Positions 17,386-29,300 of a DNA stretch of 64,000 nucleotides are shown one piece after another (position 1 is the first letter of the stretch; each line of letters opens with the position of its first letter). This DNA comes from Fluoribacter gormanii. GTDB lineage: Bacteria > Pseudomonadota > Gammaproteobacteria > Legionellales > Legionellaceae. A program made the translations under genes and the position numbers. The notes below the pieces were generated by a model, which saw only the letters and a program-made list of their open reading frames with translations, searched no databases and was not told where the DNA came from. The DNA lies in the NCBI RefSeq assembly GCF_900156395.1, contig NZ_FTNL01000019.1:1-64000 (forward strand), written 5' to 3'.

Positions 17386-18180
17386 AGTTAATACCTGGCC
17401 AGGTCCAAGCTCAACAAAGTCCAAATAGCCTAAAGCCAAACAATATTCTATGCTTTGATGCCAAAATACAGGGCTCACTAACTGTTGACTGAGTCGTTTA
17501 GACATCTCGGTGAAACAATCAACATGAGCCCGTGCCGTGGCATTTAATACGACGGGATAGCGCGGTTGATGCAACTTAAATTCCTTGAGAAAGGCATAAA
17601 AAGATTCAGCAGCCGCATGCATCAAGGGCGAATGAAATGCGCCACTCACCTTTAAGGGAATAAAGCGTCCTTCAGCAAAAAAACTCGAACTGGCAGCTAT
17701 CGATTCCTTTGTTCCAGAAATCACGGTCTGCATTGGAGAATTATAATTAGCAATTACCAAATTCAGTCGGTTTTCTTTGATAATCTCCTCAACTTTAGCC
17801 GCACTTATTCCCACAATTGCCGCCATGCCCCCCTCTTTAGCATCATTCATCAATTCTGCACGCCGTTTAACGAGGTTTAATCCCGTAGCAAAATCAAAAA
17901 CTCCAGCCACATACAGTGCTGCATATTCACCTAAACTATGTCCTAATACCATATCCACTTTTAAATTGTCTTTTCTTTCAAGCCAAGCCATGCTCGAAAT
18001 ACAATAAATGAGCGGTTGAGTGTATTGCGTTTGATTTATTACCTCACTGAATACTGCTTGTTCAATGTCATATCCGAGGATCTGATTCGCTTCAGCAACC
18101 ATATCAGGAAACAATTTAAATAACTCTTTTCCCATTCCTTTAAATTGTGATCCTTGGCCTGGAAATAATAATACACTCAT
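17332..18180 (-). CDS. Free-standing malonyl-CoA acyltransferase (trans-AT)
   Basis: This 282-aa protein covers a complete FabD-like fold: LLFPGQGSQFKGMG at the N-terminus, GHSLGEYAAL with nucleophile S82, and GAFHSPLMH with catalytic H183. The GHSLGE plus GAFHS pair is the signature of malonyl specificity. The three PKS proteins upstream in the operon have no AT domain, so this enzyme is inferred to load malonyl units on all eight modules in trans. Its ATG lies 3 nt after the preceding gene's stop and has AGGTGAG overlapping that gene's end, implying translational coupling. It is the last gene of the minus-strand operon. Its tail overlaps the converging methyltransferase gene. Confidence 0.95.
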   Translation of the reverse strand: MSVLLFPGQGSQFKGMGKELFKLFPDMVAEANQILGYDIEQAVFSEVINQTQYTQPLIYCISSMAWLERKDNLKVDMVLGHSLGEYAALYVAGVFDFATGLNLVKRRAELMNDAKEGGMAAIVGISAAKVEEIIKENRLNLVIANYNSPMQTVISGTKESIAASSSFFAEGRFIPLKVSGAFHSPLMHAAAESFYAFLKEFKLHQPRYPVVLNATARAHVDCFTEMSKRLSQQLVSPVFWHQSIEYCLALGYLDFVELGPGQVLTSLLDAILHDPVITSAVN

Positions 18181-18183
18181 AAC

Positions 18184-18855
18184 TCACCTAAAATTTAATA
18201 AACCTTTTGTTTTTCTAGTACGGAACTGAATAAAATCATTGCGCTCTTCAATATTTAGATAAATATTCATTTTTTTCACTTCCGCAAAACTTTGCCCCAG
18301 ATCATGATGATAACGATGACCTGGATACACCAGCACTTCATTTGGAATCACTTTTTTAAGATAATTAAGGGAATCAAACATCATTCCGGCGTCCCCTCCT
18401 TTGCTATGGCAAAACCCACAACCCTCGTTAAACAAAGTATCACCTGTAAATAAAGCATTATCTATTTGATAGCAAAGACCGCCAAAAGTATGGCCTGGTG
18501 TTTGATGAATAATGATGCTGGGAATATGTTCGAGATTAAGGAGATTTTGAAAAGGGTAAATCGCTTTGAGGTTATGACACTGGAATCCATAATACTCTAT
18601 TTCAGAACTACTCATATAAACAGGACATTGATAATATTTAGCAAAATAATTCGCCAAATGCGAGTGATCCAGATGATGATGGGTCAATAAAATAGCAATC
18701 ACCCTCAACTCATTGCGTGTTACAAAATCCTGAAATGTTCTTTTTTCCCATGAGGGATCGATAAAAATACAGGTTTTATTCTCAGTATCGACAACAACTG
18801 GACAATAGTTTATAAATTTGAATCGCTGGGTTTTAATGACTTCGATGTACATCAT
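18184..18855 (-). CDS. Metallo-beta-lactamase-fold hydrolase (glyoxalase II / BaeB-like)
   Basis: This protein is about 223 aa. The zinc-binding motif is THHHLDH at residues 58-64, followed by TPGHTFGG, FTGDTLF and YPGHRYHHD, the full ligand set of glyoxalase II-type hydrolases. Proteins of this type are regular members of trans-AT PKS clusters (for example bacillaene BaeB), where they are reported to hydrolyse stalled acyl chains from carrier proteins. Here it may proofread, or assist release because no TE domain exists. The double ATG at 18855/18852 is preferred over an upstream TTG; this start overlaps the previous gene by about 20 nt. The context is strongly operonic. Confidence 0.88.
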   Translation of the reverse strand: MMYIEVIKTQRFKFINYCPVVVDTENKTCIFIDPSWEKRTFQDFVTRNELRVIAILLTHHHLDHSHLANYFAKYYQCPVYMSSSEIEYYGFQCHNLKAIYPFQNLLNLEHIPSIIIHQTPGHTFGGLCYQIDNALFTGDTLFNEGCGFCHSKGGDAGMMFDSLNYLKKVIPNEVLVYPGHRYHHDLGQSFAEVKKMNIYLNIEERNDFIQFRTRKTKGLLNFR

Positions 18856-19447
18856 GAACTCGTATAAAATTAAAATCAGGGTGATACCCCATTTGATAAT
18901 GGTACTTATCAAAACAAATCATCTGATTTTTTTTGACTTCTAAAACAATAGGTTTTGCAGTAACGAACTGAGATACTACATCCTCCTCCGCGTGCAAGGT
19001 AAACACTGGGTTTTTATCAAAATAAAGAACAGGAGACACCAGCAGCTCACCGGTGATTTTATGTGATTCAAACAAACTAAAATAATACGATAGGTGTGCT
19101 TCATCTCTGAGTTTCTGTAAAACCATACGATTTCGCACACACCAAGATTCCAGTTGCTTTGTTCCCCCAAATAGTAGAAGCTCATCAGCAGACAATTTGA
19201 ATTGAACCTTTAAAATAGGATTTTCCTGACAACGTTCAAGCAAGGCACCACTTTCCCATAACATAAAACGTGCATCTCTTTCCGCACAAAGCGTGACATA
19301 CGAAGTTGCTGCATCGAGGTAGTCAACATAGTGCCCCTTAGTACCTTCCACTGCTTGCAAATCACCAACGATTATTTGCTTCTCCAAACACAATGCGGCT
19401 TCAAATGTTCTGAGCTCAAAATGAGTCTTTTCCAAAATCTTAATCAT
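18833..19447 (-). CDS. Unknown protein embedded in PKS operon
   Basis: This 204-aa soluble protein matches no family I recognise. It starts MIKILEKTHFELRTFEAALC, has no signal peptide, and contains alternating strand-like segments (ESGALLERCQENPILKVQFKLSADELLLFGG, ITGELLVSPVLYFDKNP, PIVLEVKKNQMICFD). It ends FNFIRVHDVHRSH. The chosen ATG overlaps the desaturase stop by 8 nt, and its 3' end overlaps the hydrolase start. This tight coupling on both sides argues for a role in biosynthesis or chain handling. Several Cys and His are present but no obvious catalytic motif. The upstream in-frame start (19507) lies well inside the desaturase gene and is less likely. Confidence 0.7.
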   Translation of the reverse strand: MIKILEKTHFELRTFEAALCLEKQIIVGDLQAVEGTKGHYVDYLDAATSYVTLCAERDARFMLWESGALLERCQENPILKVQFKLSADELLLFGGTKQLESWCVRNRMVLQKLRDEAHLSYYFSLFESHKITGELLVSPVLYFDKNPVFTLHAEEDVVSQFVTAKPIVLEVKKNQMICFDKYHYQMGYHPDFNFIRVHDVHRSH

Positions 19448-20390
19448 CACGAACCCCAATCGCCTTCTCCATATTTTGGCTACGCATCTGAATATTCCAT
19501 ATTCCACCGGTTACCATTTGATATTCATCTTTTAACAAGGGCTTAATTTTAAAATGTGCTTTTTCCAATTCATGCCAAGGCAATGCGGGGAAAAAATGAT
19601 GCTCCACGTGATAACCAAAATTTAAAAATAAATAATGTTGTAGCCAGCGTGGAAACCAGGTGCTCCGCGTCGTTTGTGCGTGCTCTTTTAATGTAGGTCG
19701 ATGTTGCGTCGGCTCCAAACCTAAATGCTGCGGAGTAGACAACGTTTCCCAGAGGACTCCATAAATCAAAATTGCAGGAGCGAGATTTTTAAAAGTTAAA
19801 AAGCTTGGGAAACACCATTTTAAAAGCACATAGGCAAAACACAAGAAGAGTACAGAGAACAAACATTGTCGGAACATCACTCGCGATAGCTTTTTTTGTT
19901 TTAGCAGTTTAAGCGGATAAGTCCAATAAACCAGATGTAAGAAAAATACATTTAAGGGAATAAACGTTCTCCAGCCTACATGAAAAATCCAGGGTAGTTT
20001 CTTACTTATTTTTGCCTGTTTCAATAATTCAAATACCGGATCTTTATCAATATGCCCAGTCCATTTATGGTGCTCTTCATGAATAATTTTCCATGGATAA
20101 AACGGCATACAACAAAAAATACTCATGTAATGACCAAGAGCCACATTGAACCAGGCTTTACTCGATAAGGTATTATGGCCGCACTCATGAAGTAAAATAA
20201 AATTATGCAGAAATAAAATCGCCAAGCACAGCTCTCCCAGGCAATAGAACAGCAAGCTGTTTTTTCCCAGCAAAATAACCGCAGCATAAAGCAACACGAT
20301 ATCAGCAATTAGAAAGCTGAGACTCTTGGTAAGTCGACGCTTAAAATTCAGTGATTTTCTCACTTCAGTGTATTCTTCATTACTTAACAT
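19440..20390 (-). CDS. Membrane fatty-acid desaturase
   Basis: This 316-aa integral membrane protein has the three His boxes of membrane di-iron desaturases: HECGH (H68-H72), HEEHH (H104-H108, followed by KWTGH) and YHVEHH near residue 264. Hydrophobic segments lie at about residues 27-65, 80-97 and 140-210. Such enzymes insert a double bond into acyl chains. In a PKS operon the substrate could be an acyl starter, an ACP-bound chain or the released product. The start ATG overlaps the stop of the preceding PKS gene (ATGTTAA), so translation is coupled. Substrate and position of desaturation cannot be read from sequence. Confidence 0.93.
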   Translation of the reverse strand: MLSNEEYTEVRKSLNFKRRLTKSLSFLIADIVLLYAAVILLGKNSLLFYCLGELCLAILFLHNFILLHECGHNTLSSKAWFNVALGHYMSIFCCMPFYPWKIIHEEHHKWTGHIDKDPVFELLKQAKISKKLPWIFHVGWRTFIPLNVFFLHLVYWTYPLKLLKQKKLSRVMFRQCLFSVLFLCFAYVLLKWCFPSFLTFKNLAPAILIYGVLWETLSTPQHLGLEPTQHRPTLKEHAQTTRSTWFPRWLQHYLFLNFGYHVEHHFFPALPWHELEKAHFKIKPLLKDEYQMVTGGIWNIQMRSQNMEKAIGVRDD

Positions 20391-23300
20391 AAAAGTTCTT
20401 CCTTTTTCTTTGCAACAGAATGAATGAGTTGTGATATAGAAACATTTTCAAGTAATACCGTGGGTGAAATGTTAATTTTTAACTCGCATTTAATTTGTTC
20501 GGCCAAATGGATTGCTGCCAATGAATCAAAACCATAATGAACCAGTGATTGATTTAAATCCAAGGATGTTGCTGCACAATGTACATGTCTTGCAAGTAGT
20601 GTCAATAACTCATCTGAATTTGCAGTTTGTGCTGGCATCAACTCCCTTTCTTTTTGAGCGTCCACCGCTTTTTGTACCAAAGGATGAGGACGAGGTCGTT
20701 TTTTTAATTGTGCCACAAAAATCGATTGATCGACTTCAGTTGGCGTCGCAGACACATCCACTGCAAAACCGATATCTTGCAGTAGTTTTTGCCAGGTTTC
20801 TGGATTGAGTAATGCGCTGGCAGGAATACGATATTCATCTTTATTGGTATGCCATTGCTTAAATAAGCCAAAGGTAAATGCCAGAAATAAACTATTTGCA
20901 GTGGCCTCATTAATAATCAATACTCCATCATCACGAAGCAATGGCATAATATTCAGTAAGCATTGACGAATATCATCTGCTGTATGCAATACATTACTTG
21001 CAATAATGAGATCAAATTGTTTACTCATCACAGGCTTGTTAATATCTAAAATGCAGGTGTCCACCGCAGCATACTGAGCGAAGTTTTCTTTAGCCCGCAC
21101 GACAAATTGAGGATTAATATCACTAAAGGTGTAATGAATCTTATCGGCACATTGGGTGAGTATTGCTTCAGTTGTAGCCCCAGTACCGCCTCCCAATTCA
21201 AGAATATCAACTCGGGAGGGAGAGGCAGCACTCATGTCCTTAACTAAGGACGCAATGGTTTGATTGTAATAATGGGCCAAAAGATTCTTTTGATAAATAG
21301 CACGCACTAAATCATCTCGCCCAAAAGGAAACATCACCTGCTGAATGGTTTTTTGCCCTGTAACTACCTCAGTAAAATGCCTTGCACACACCTGCAGTAA
21401 TTGAACAAACGATTTGATTTGCGGGTACTTTCTTATTAATTCCAGTTGATCGCGCAGCAATTCAGCATGCGATTTAATTTGGTATGGATTCTGAGGCAGA
21501 TAGTTTCGTTCAAAATCTTTTAACATATTAATTAATGCTAAATAGTACTGTTCATAATCTTTATGTACTCCCGCCCCTAAATTATTCTGACTCCAAGCTA
21601 CCCCTTGAGTTAGCAAGTAATGTTTCATTAAATGAAAGCAAAAATACTCTAACTCAGATAATCCTTGATTAAAAAGAAGCAAATCTTCGGTTGCTTGAGT
21701 TGGTGAATCCGTACAAATGGGCATCATTGTTTTTACTGATTCTGAGACATTGAAAAAACTCAGATTAGGCTGGGGCAAACAAGCTGCTAATTGCAAGGAA
21801 TAATGACCTTGTTCTGCAGTAATCGGAGCAATACCCGACGCGATCATCAATTGATTTGCGGCCTCATCCTCTTGCTGCCAAAATCCCCAGTGAACCAGTT
21901 TCGTTTTCTCGGACTGCAAGGCTTGAATTAAGGCATCAGCATAATAACAGGTTGCAGAGTAAGCCCCTCTGTTTTTATTTTGCGTATAAACCTGCACAGA
22001 AGAGGTAATGATAACTTGTTTCACCTCACTGCGATGACATGCCTTGATTAAATGATAAGTACCCAATACCTTTACACTCATCTGCGACACATAGTCTTCA
22101 TAGCTTAATGACGTTACCGGAGATTCAGCATAACAAGCGCCTAAATGATAAAGACAATCGATTGTTCCAAAGCGTTGAATCACATCTGCAAGCAAAGTTT
22201 CCACTTCATCCGCAACAGTACAATCCATTGTCCGCCAATGGATTATTCCTTCCGTCCGTGATTGGGTAGAACGACTGGCAATAATGAGTGCGCGGGGATT
22301 ACGTTCAGTAAACTTAGGTACTAAATGCCTGCCTACTTGCCCATCACCACCAATAAGCACAATGACTTCATCAGTAGATCCGGAATCATTTAAAGAACCA
22401 TTCACTGCTTTAAGCTGGCGGTGCCATACCCCATCATGCGCTAAAACCAAAGGATAAGCCTGACCTTGATTTGACAGAGTAAGAGCCTGAGCACTAATCC
22501 TAGTGTTCGCAAGATCAATGCATTCAATCAACCAAAATGGATGTTCCTTTTTTAACGATTGGGCTAAACCATGCAGGCTTGCTGCATAGGGATTGATCGT
22601 CGATTGATTTAATCCATACGCATTATTGCTGAACACATAAAGCGCTAGCGATTTTTCGCGATAAGCCAGTTCTTCCAGTTTTTTAACTAAATGTAAAAAG
22701 CCAGCCATCCCCATGCGTTGGGAGTTGACCAGAGTCGCCGCATTTATCGGTTCATCACACATCCCGGCAAAATAATAAATCAACTCACAAGAGTGTTCTT
22801 GCAGCCATTGCATACCGTAGGCTACGGAATCATGCTCCTCGACAAAGATAAAGCAAACCATCCCTTGATAGGATGTTTGCTGTAATGCGTTTTTTACTGA
22901 TTGTTCCTGCGTTCGCATCAAAAAAATAGCCAGGTACTGATATCGGTTCAAATCAAAAAATTCGACACTTCTTTTCCGCCAAATTTGCTCGTAACCTTCA
23001 ATCTCTTTATTGATCGGTTTGAATTTCGCTGGCTCAGCAAACCAACAATAATGCGTTGCAAAAGGATAAACAGGTAATACCAGTGGAGTGGCATCGATTC
23101 CCTCATAAATATGTTGCCAATCAATAAGTTTCCCGTCCTGATAGGCAAGAGCAAGCCTACTTAAATACTCCTTCAATTGATGAGGGATATGCTGCAAATC
23201 AAGGAGCTTCTGTTCACCTGCGAAATTATTTTGTAACGAATTAGATGATTTAGCATCCTGTTTTAATTGCTCGCGCAAATCATCAAGGTCTTCCACAATG

Positions 23301-26300
23301 AATAGCTTGCGGCACGCAAAATCAGCACGTCCTACATTTAAGGAATAACTTAATTGGGTCATGCACAAGCTATTGGGTACAGAACTTAAATAATCCAGCA
23401 GTTGCTCTGAGATTCTTACCAGTGCCTCATTGGTCTTGGCTGATAATTTAATCGGCGCATAAGGTAATTTCGGTAATTGATACGAGAACGTCTCATGACG
23501 CGTCAAAATACAATGACCATTACTGCCACCAAAACCAAAACTATTAATCGCAATCGTTGCTAATCTTGCAGGCTCAGCTTGTTTTGCAATATGAAATGGG
23601 CTTTCTGCAAGTCGAATGAACGGATTGACTTCCTGAAAATTGGCCTGCGGTGGAATTATTTGATGTTTTAACATCAACAAGCCTTTAATCACCCCCGCAA
23701 GTCCTGCAACAGGCTCGGTATGACCTATATTACTTTTTACCGACCCGATATAAAGCGGTTTTAAACGTTGTGCAAATAACTCGTGCAAGACCGAGAATTC
23801 AATGGGATCCCCTAACCGGGTTGCGGTCGCATGTGCTTCAAAATAATCGATTTCCTCAACTGATATCCCATTCTTATACACTTGCGATAACAATTGTTTT
23901 TGGGCCACTGGATTCGGAGCAGTTAATGATTGTGATTGGCCTCCATGATTGACTTGAATCGCTTTTATGATCGCTTCAATACGTAACTTTTGAGCTGCAG
24001 CCAAAGTATCTCCAACCAACCACAGTCCCGCTAAACCTTCGCCTTTAACATAGCCATCCGCTTGAGCATCAAAAGGACGGCAACAATTCGTTGGCGAGAG
24101 AACATTTAATTGCGTCGTCAATTCAAGTGTTTTTATATCGCAAAGCAAACTCACACCCAGGACCAGTGCGGACTCACACTCACCTTGCTTAATGGCAGCA
24201 ACGGCGCGATTCAAGGCGGTAAAACTACTCGAACAGGCAGTATCAACGGTTTCACTGGGGCCATGGAAATCAAAAAAATGTGAAATTCGGTTTGCAGCAA
24301 AAGTCTTGGCACACCCGGTAATTTGGTAAAGGCTGTTTATCGGACTTCGATCCAATAGACGTGCATAATCATCAAATTGAATCGCAACAAATACCCCGAT
24401 ATTTTTTCCTTTCAATGTGGATGGTGAAACGCCTGCATGCTCGAATATATGCCAGGAAAGCTCTAACAGCTTGCGCTGCTGGGGATCCATATATTTTGCT
24501 TGTTCCAAACCCAGCTCAAAGAAGGCATAATCAAAATCCGCATGATGGTCAATAAATCCCATCTTACGTGATTCATCGCCCTCATTTTTAAAACGCATCT
24601 TTAAAGGCATCTGAGTACAATCGTGACCTGCCAATAAAGCCTGCCAGTATTCCTCTGGGGTAGGACATTGAGGAAAAGAACAATAATAACCACAAATAGC
24701 TACATCTGCTGAGCTCGAATCCAAATGCTTGGATAAAGAATCAGGAATACTCTTGTTATTTTCCTGCAAATATTCGTGTAGTTTTATTACAGTATGAAAT
24801 TCAAAAAATTGATTGGGAGTAATGTGTATTTGATAATGTGTGACGATTGCTTCGGCTAATTCACTCAGTGTTAATGAATTAAATCCCAATTGATAAAAAG
24901 TGTTCTCTTCTTTAATTTGCGGAGCAGGAACTCCTATGATGGATTCGATTAATTCATATAAGGAATACTCTTTATTAAACGTCTTGCGTTCAGGCAATTT
25001 CTTAAGCGGAACATTAAAGCATTCCTGAGTTAAGTACTTATGAAATTGTTTAGGATCCCCCTGAAATGGAATATACTCGCCTGCTGCTACAGTAAGTAAC
25101 TGGCGGCAAATACCCCTCAAGTCATCGGCCTTTAACGGCTCTAAACCCTGAGTGTTTTTACTCCATGTTAACCAATTTAATTGATCCGGGGATTGCGATA
25201 CTTCCGTCATCACAAAAGGCAAGTAGACACACACATGTTCCTGACAATAATCAGTACATGCAATCAAAGACGCATTATAAACCGCATAATCATCTTGGGT
25301 ACTAAATCCAGCTAACGCAGATAAAGAAGAAATGCTGATTAATTTTTGGGGATGGTTTTGTTGAATAAATTGGCTCAAGTGATGGTGTAATTTATTCCGT
25401 TGCGCCGCTTCATTTTTGCTTTTTCCAGGCATCACTCCTAAACAATTAATGATGACATCATAAGAAAAAGAAGAAGGATACTGATTAGAAAAATCATGTT
25501 GGATGTACTGAATTTCGCCTTTTAACGCAGCAAGCATCTGCTGCCGTTTCGCATCAAGAGTACTGCGTCCAATAACATCAAATCGATAAATTCCAGCAGC
25601 AATTAATGTGAGACAAAATTGGTATCCGATAGCGCCCAAACCACCCAATACGACAACACGAAGTTCAGGATGGAGTCGTCGCGATTGAATCGGTGTGGTT
25701 ACTAAATTTAAACTAATGGCTTGGCGCGTCGTATCATAAGCCACCAGGCGATGATCGAGCTGTTGCACTTCGTTACTTACGATGTTCACGACCTCAGAGG
25801 CAGACAAACTGGATAAATGAGGAATCAAAATATTCTTCTGATAATGTTTTACTTGATTCGGCAAAGACATCATCAATGCATGCGACTTCATCCATTGAGT
25901 CCGACTTTGATGGATCAATATAAATTGCACCTCAGGATTCACTGCAATACATTGGGTTAACAAGGCAATAAACTGCTCTGAAGGATTGCTTGCTTGCGCA
26001 AAAACAATTGCTGCTTTTTTTAATCGTGTTTCCGCGGTAGCTCGTTTGAAATATATTTGTTGAGCGCCATTATCCAGTTGATAGAGTTCTTCAAAAATTG
26101 AAACGGGCTCCAAGGTACAGGGTACCATGTCCATTCGATAACAATGATGCGTCGCTATTTCTGAGTGCGACAACCAATAATTTTGTTTGTTGTATTGGGT
26201 TTTTGGCCGTGCACATAAATTGTGTGACCAGTTTTGTAAAATTAAATGCGCATTACTGCCACCTGCACCAAAACTACTAAGTCCAGCAAAATGAAGTGTT

Positions 26301-29300
26301 TGTTGTGGCAGATAATGCGTAATTATTTCAATTGGTACCTCATCAATATTTAATCCTGGGTTTAATGGCAATGCATTGATCGAAGGCGCTAATGCCTGCG
26401 CTTGAAATTGGGCAACCAATTTCACAATACCGGCCATGCCGGCAGCCGCTTCCAAATGCCCAAAATTACTTTTTATCGAACCCACATACAATGGCTTTTG
26501 CAGTGAACGTGAACCAAATACCTCCTTTAATGCAGCAAGTTCAATAGGATCACCTAAAGAAGTTCCTGTCCCATGTGCCTCGATGTAATCGATTTGCCCC
26601 GGTTCAAGCCGCGCTTTGGTTAAGGCGTCTTGTATCACTTTTGCTTGGGCCGTGGTATTAGGAACAGTAAATCCACTACCCATCCCCCCATGATTTAATG
26701 CCAAACCCTTAATCAGTGCATAGATCGAATCACCGTCAGCAAGCGCTTTTTTTGCCTTCTTCAAAAGGAGAACTACAACGCCCTCGCCAGGAACATAGCC
26801 ATCCGCGTGTTCATGAAATGGAGCGCTTTTGCCTGTAGGTGATAAGAATTTATTTTGTACCAAGGACGCTAATTTATAAGGATGTGAACAGAGGTTCACC
26901 CCCCCGACCAACATCGCATCCACTTCATCATTTGTTAAATAACGACAAGCTAATTCAATGGCAGTAAGCGAGGAGGAACACATGGAATCTAGTGAAAAAC
27001 TAGGCCCCGTCAAATTCAACGCATAGGAAACACGATTTGCAATACTGGCTCCTGAAGATTGTGGACATTTAACTTCAGCATCCTGTTGATATTGCTCCAC
27101 CCCATAGTTTTGATACAGATGAAACATGGAGGCCGCAACCACGCCAAAATTTTTCTCTTGTGGCTGAGCATAACCTGCGTCTTCCAAACAATGCCAGGCA
27201 TTCGCTAAAAACAATCGCTCTTGAGGATCAATTAATGCTGCATCACGAGGCGAGATATTAAAAAATAAAGGATCAAAACCGGTAATATCGTCTAAATACC
27301 CGCCCCAGAGATAGGGAGTATAATGCCAATTTCGCTGTATCGCTTTAATGGAATTTTTGCCAGCAGCTAAATTATTCCAAAGTTCCTCCAGATTGGTTGC
27401 GTCGGGTAATTGAAATGAAATTCCAATAATCGCAATGTCTTGTTCGTTAACGTCAGGTACCTCAAGCTGGGTATGAAATTTATCGAGTGGGAATTCTTGT
27501 GATTTTAATAACCGATCTTTGAGCAACGAGGGATTAGCAATGACAACATGGGGTACATTTGCAGCAAATGCACGCTCCAACAATGCAAAAGCATGTGATG
27601 CTTCTAAAGGCAAGGTTCCATATTCCTCTTGCAGTTTTTGTAATTGATATGGATTGATTCCCATCCCGCCTTCTGACCAATAAGGCCAGCTGATGCTAAT
27701 GAATCGAGAAGTATGCGTTCCTGCAAGGCGTAATTGTTCTTGTTCGCAAGCATAAGCATTTAAAGCGGCATTGGCTGCAGCATAGATGCTTTGTCCAAGA
27801 TTACCAATCTCGGCGGATAAAGAAGAATAAATACAATAAAAATCAAGCGATTTATGTTGTAGCGCCTGATGAATTGCCGTTAAACCACCTAATTTGGAAC
27901 GTAGCGTTTTTTCAATATCATCGGGGCTAATATTCATCAACAACCGATCATGCTTTTCACCAGCCAAATAAAACAAACCATCAATAGGGAAATCATGTGT
28001 CGCGAAAAAATGAGTTACTGCATCCGCATCGCATACATCCAAGGGATAATAGGTTACATTCTCATCGGATACGATCTTTTTGCTTCGCCCAACGACATGG
28101 ATCTTGGCTTGATATTGCGTGCGTAGATAACTGGTGAGCAAACGGCCTAATCCTCCATGACCACCAACAATCAAATAGTTGCCTCCTGTTTTAAAACTTG
28201 AACAAGGCATCGATTGATTCAATTTTAATTTGATGTAACTTGCGGCATAAAACGTATCTTGATGCAGGTAAACACATCCTTCTCTGCTCGGCAAACTTTT
28301 AGCATTCTCGTTAACACATTCATCACTTATAAAAATCGAGAATTGATGCTGAGGATACTCTTTAGCAAGACACGAAAAAAAAGCAGAGATAGAATGAATT
28401 AAACGTGTTTGTTTCGGTGACAAACCAATAACAATGGGAGGTAATTGACCTTGTACTCCACGTAAAAGCTTAGCAAATGTATTTACTAAACGATGCAAAA
28501 CCGTGTACAAATCAAGTGTCGTTTGATGATAACTACCATCGTAAATAATCCAATCTTTGGCTTGCTCTTGATAAAGCCCCAAGACTTGGTCATATTTTGA
28601 GTCATTAATTATCAATATCTGCTTATTATCTAAACCATCTTTTATTTTGGTTTTTGTAGGAATATAAAGTGCATAATCAGCATTTTTTAATTGTTTCGGT
28701 TCCTGTTCGAGAGGCCCTACTGCGCCAATTTCGCGAGGCAAAGAACTATGCGAATTAAGATATGCCGTTAATTTTTCCAGCGTATTTTGTTCAAACAATA
28801 AAGTCGGATACAGTTCTAAATCAAATTGTTGCTCCAGTACATCAACTAAAGCGATTAAGCTACTGGAATCAAAACCTAAATCAAAAAAAGAAACATGCGG
28901 CTCTAAAAAATCAGGAGCATCCTGTAAATGATTTCTAATCAAGGCTTCAATTTTTTTCTGAGTATCACCATGAACGGTTGGTAACACATTCACCGATTGC
29001 GCCACTTCCTGCTGCCCAAATTGCTGACGCTGAAATCGCTTATTTGTTAATCCTTCAAGAGACACGGCTAAATCGCCTGCGGGTGTAAATAATTGAATAC
29101 GGCACTTGATTAACGACTCATGATGCGTTGGCATTACTTCCGCCTTGACCATCAATGTTGCAGTCGTTACCCGCGCAAAGACACTCACCTTATCAATTCC
29201 CAAAGGTAAATAACCTATGTCGGGGCCTGCATGCGCTACTTCATCAAAATGCAATGCAGCTATGGCAAAAGTAGCCCCATCCAATAAAGCAGGATGTAAA

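Noticed and set aside
17777-18007. 76-aa plus-strand frame opposite the AT gene
   Set aside because: Shadow of the AT coding sequence, whose catalytic motifs establish the real frame.
20384-21720. Possible thioesterase at the end of the last PKS protein
   Set aside because: The C-terminus is a methyltransferase followed by an ACP (GFDSLAAI) and 48 more residues; no GxSxG hydrolase domain is present.
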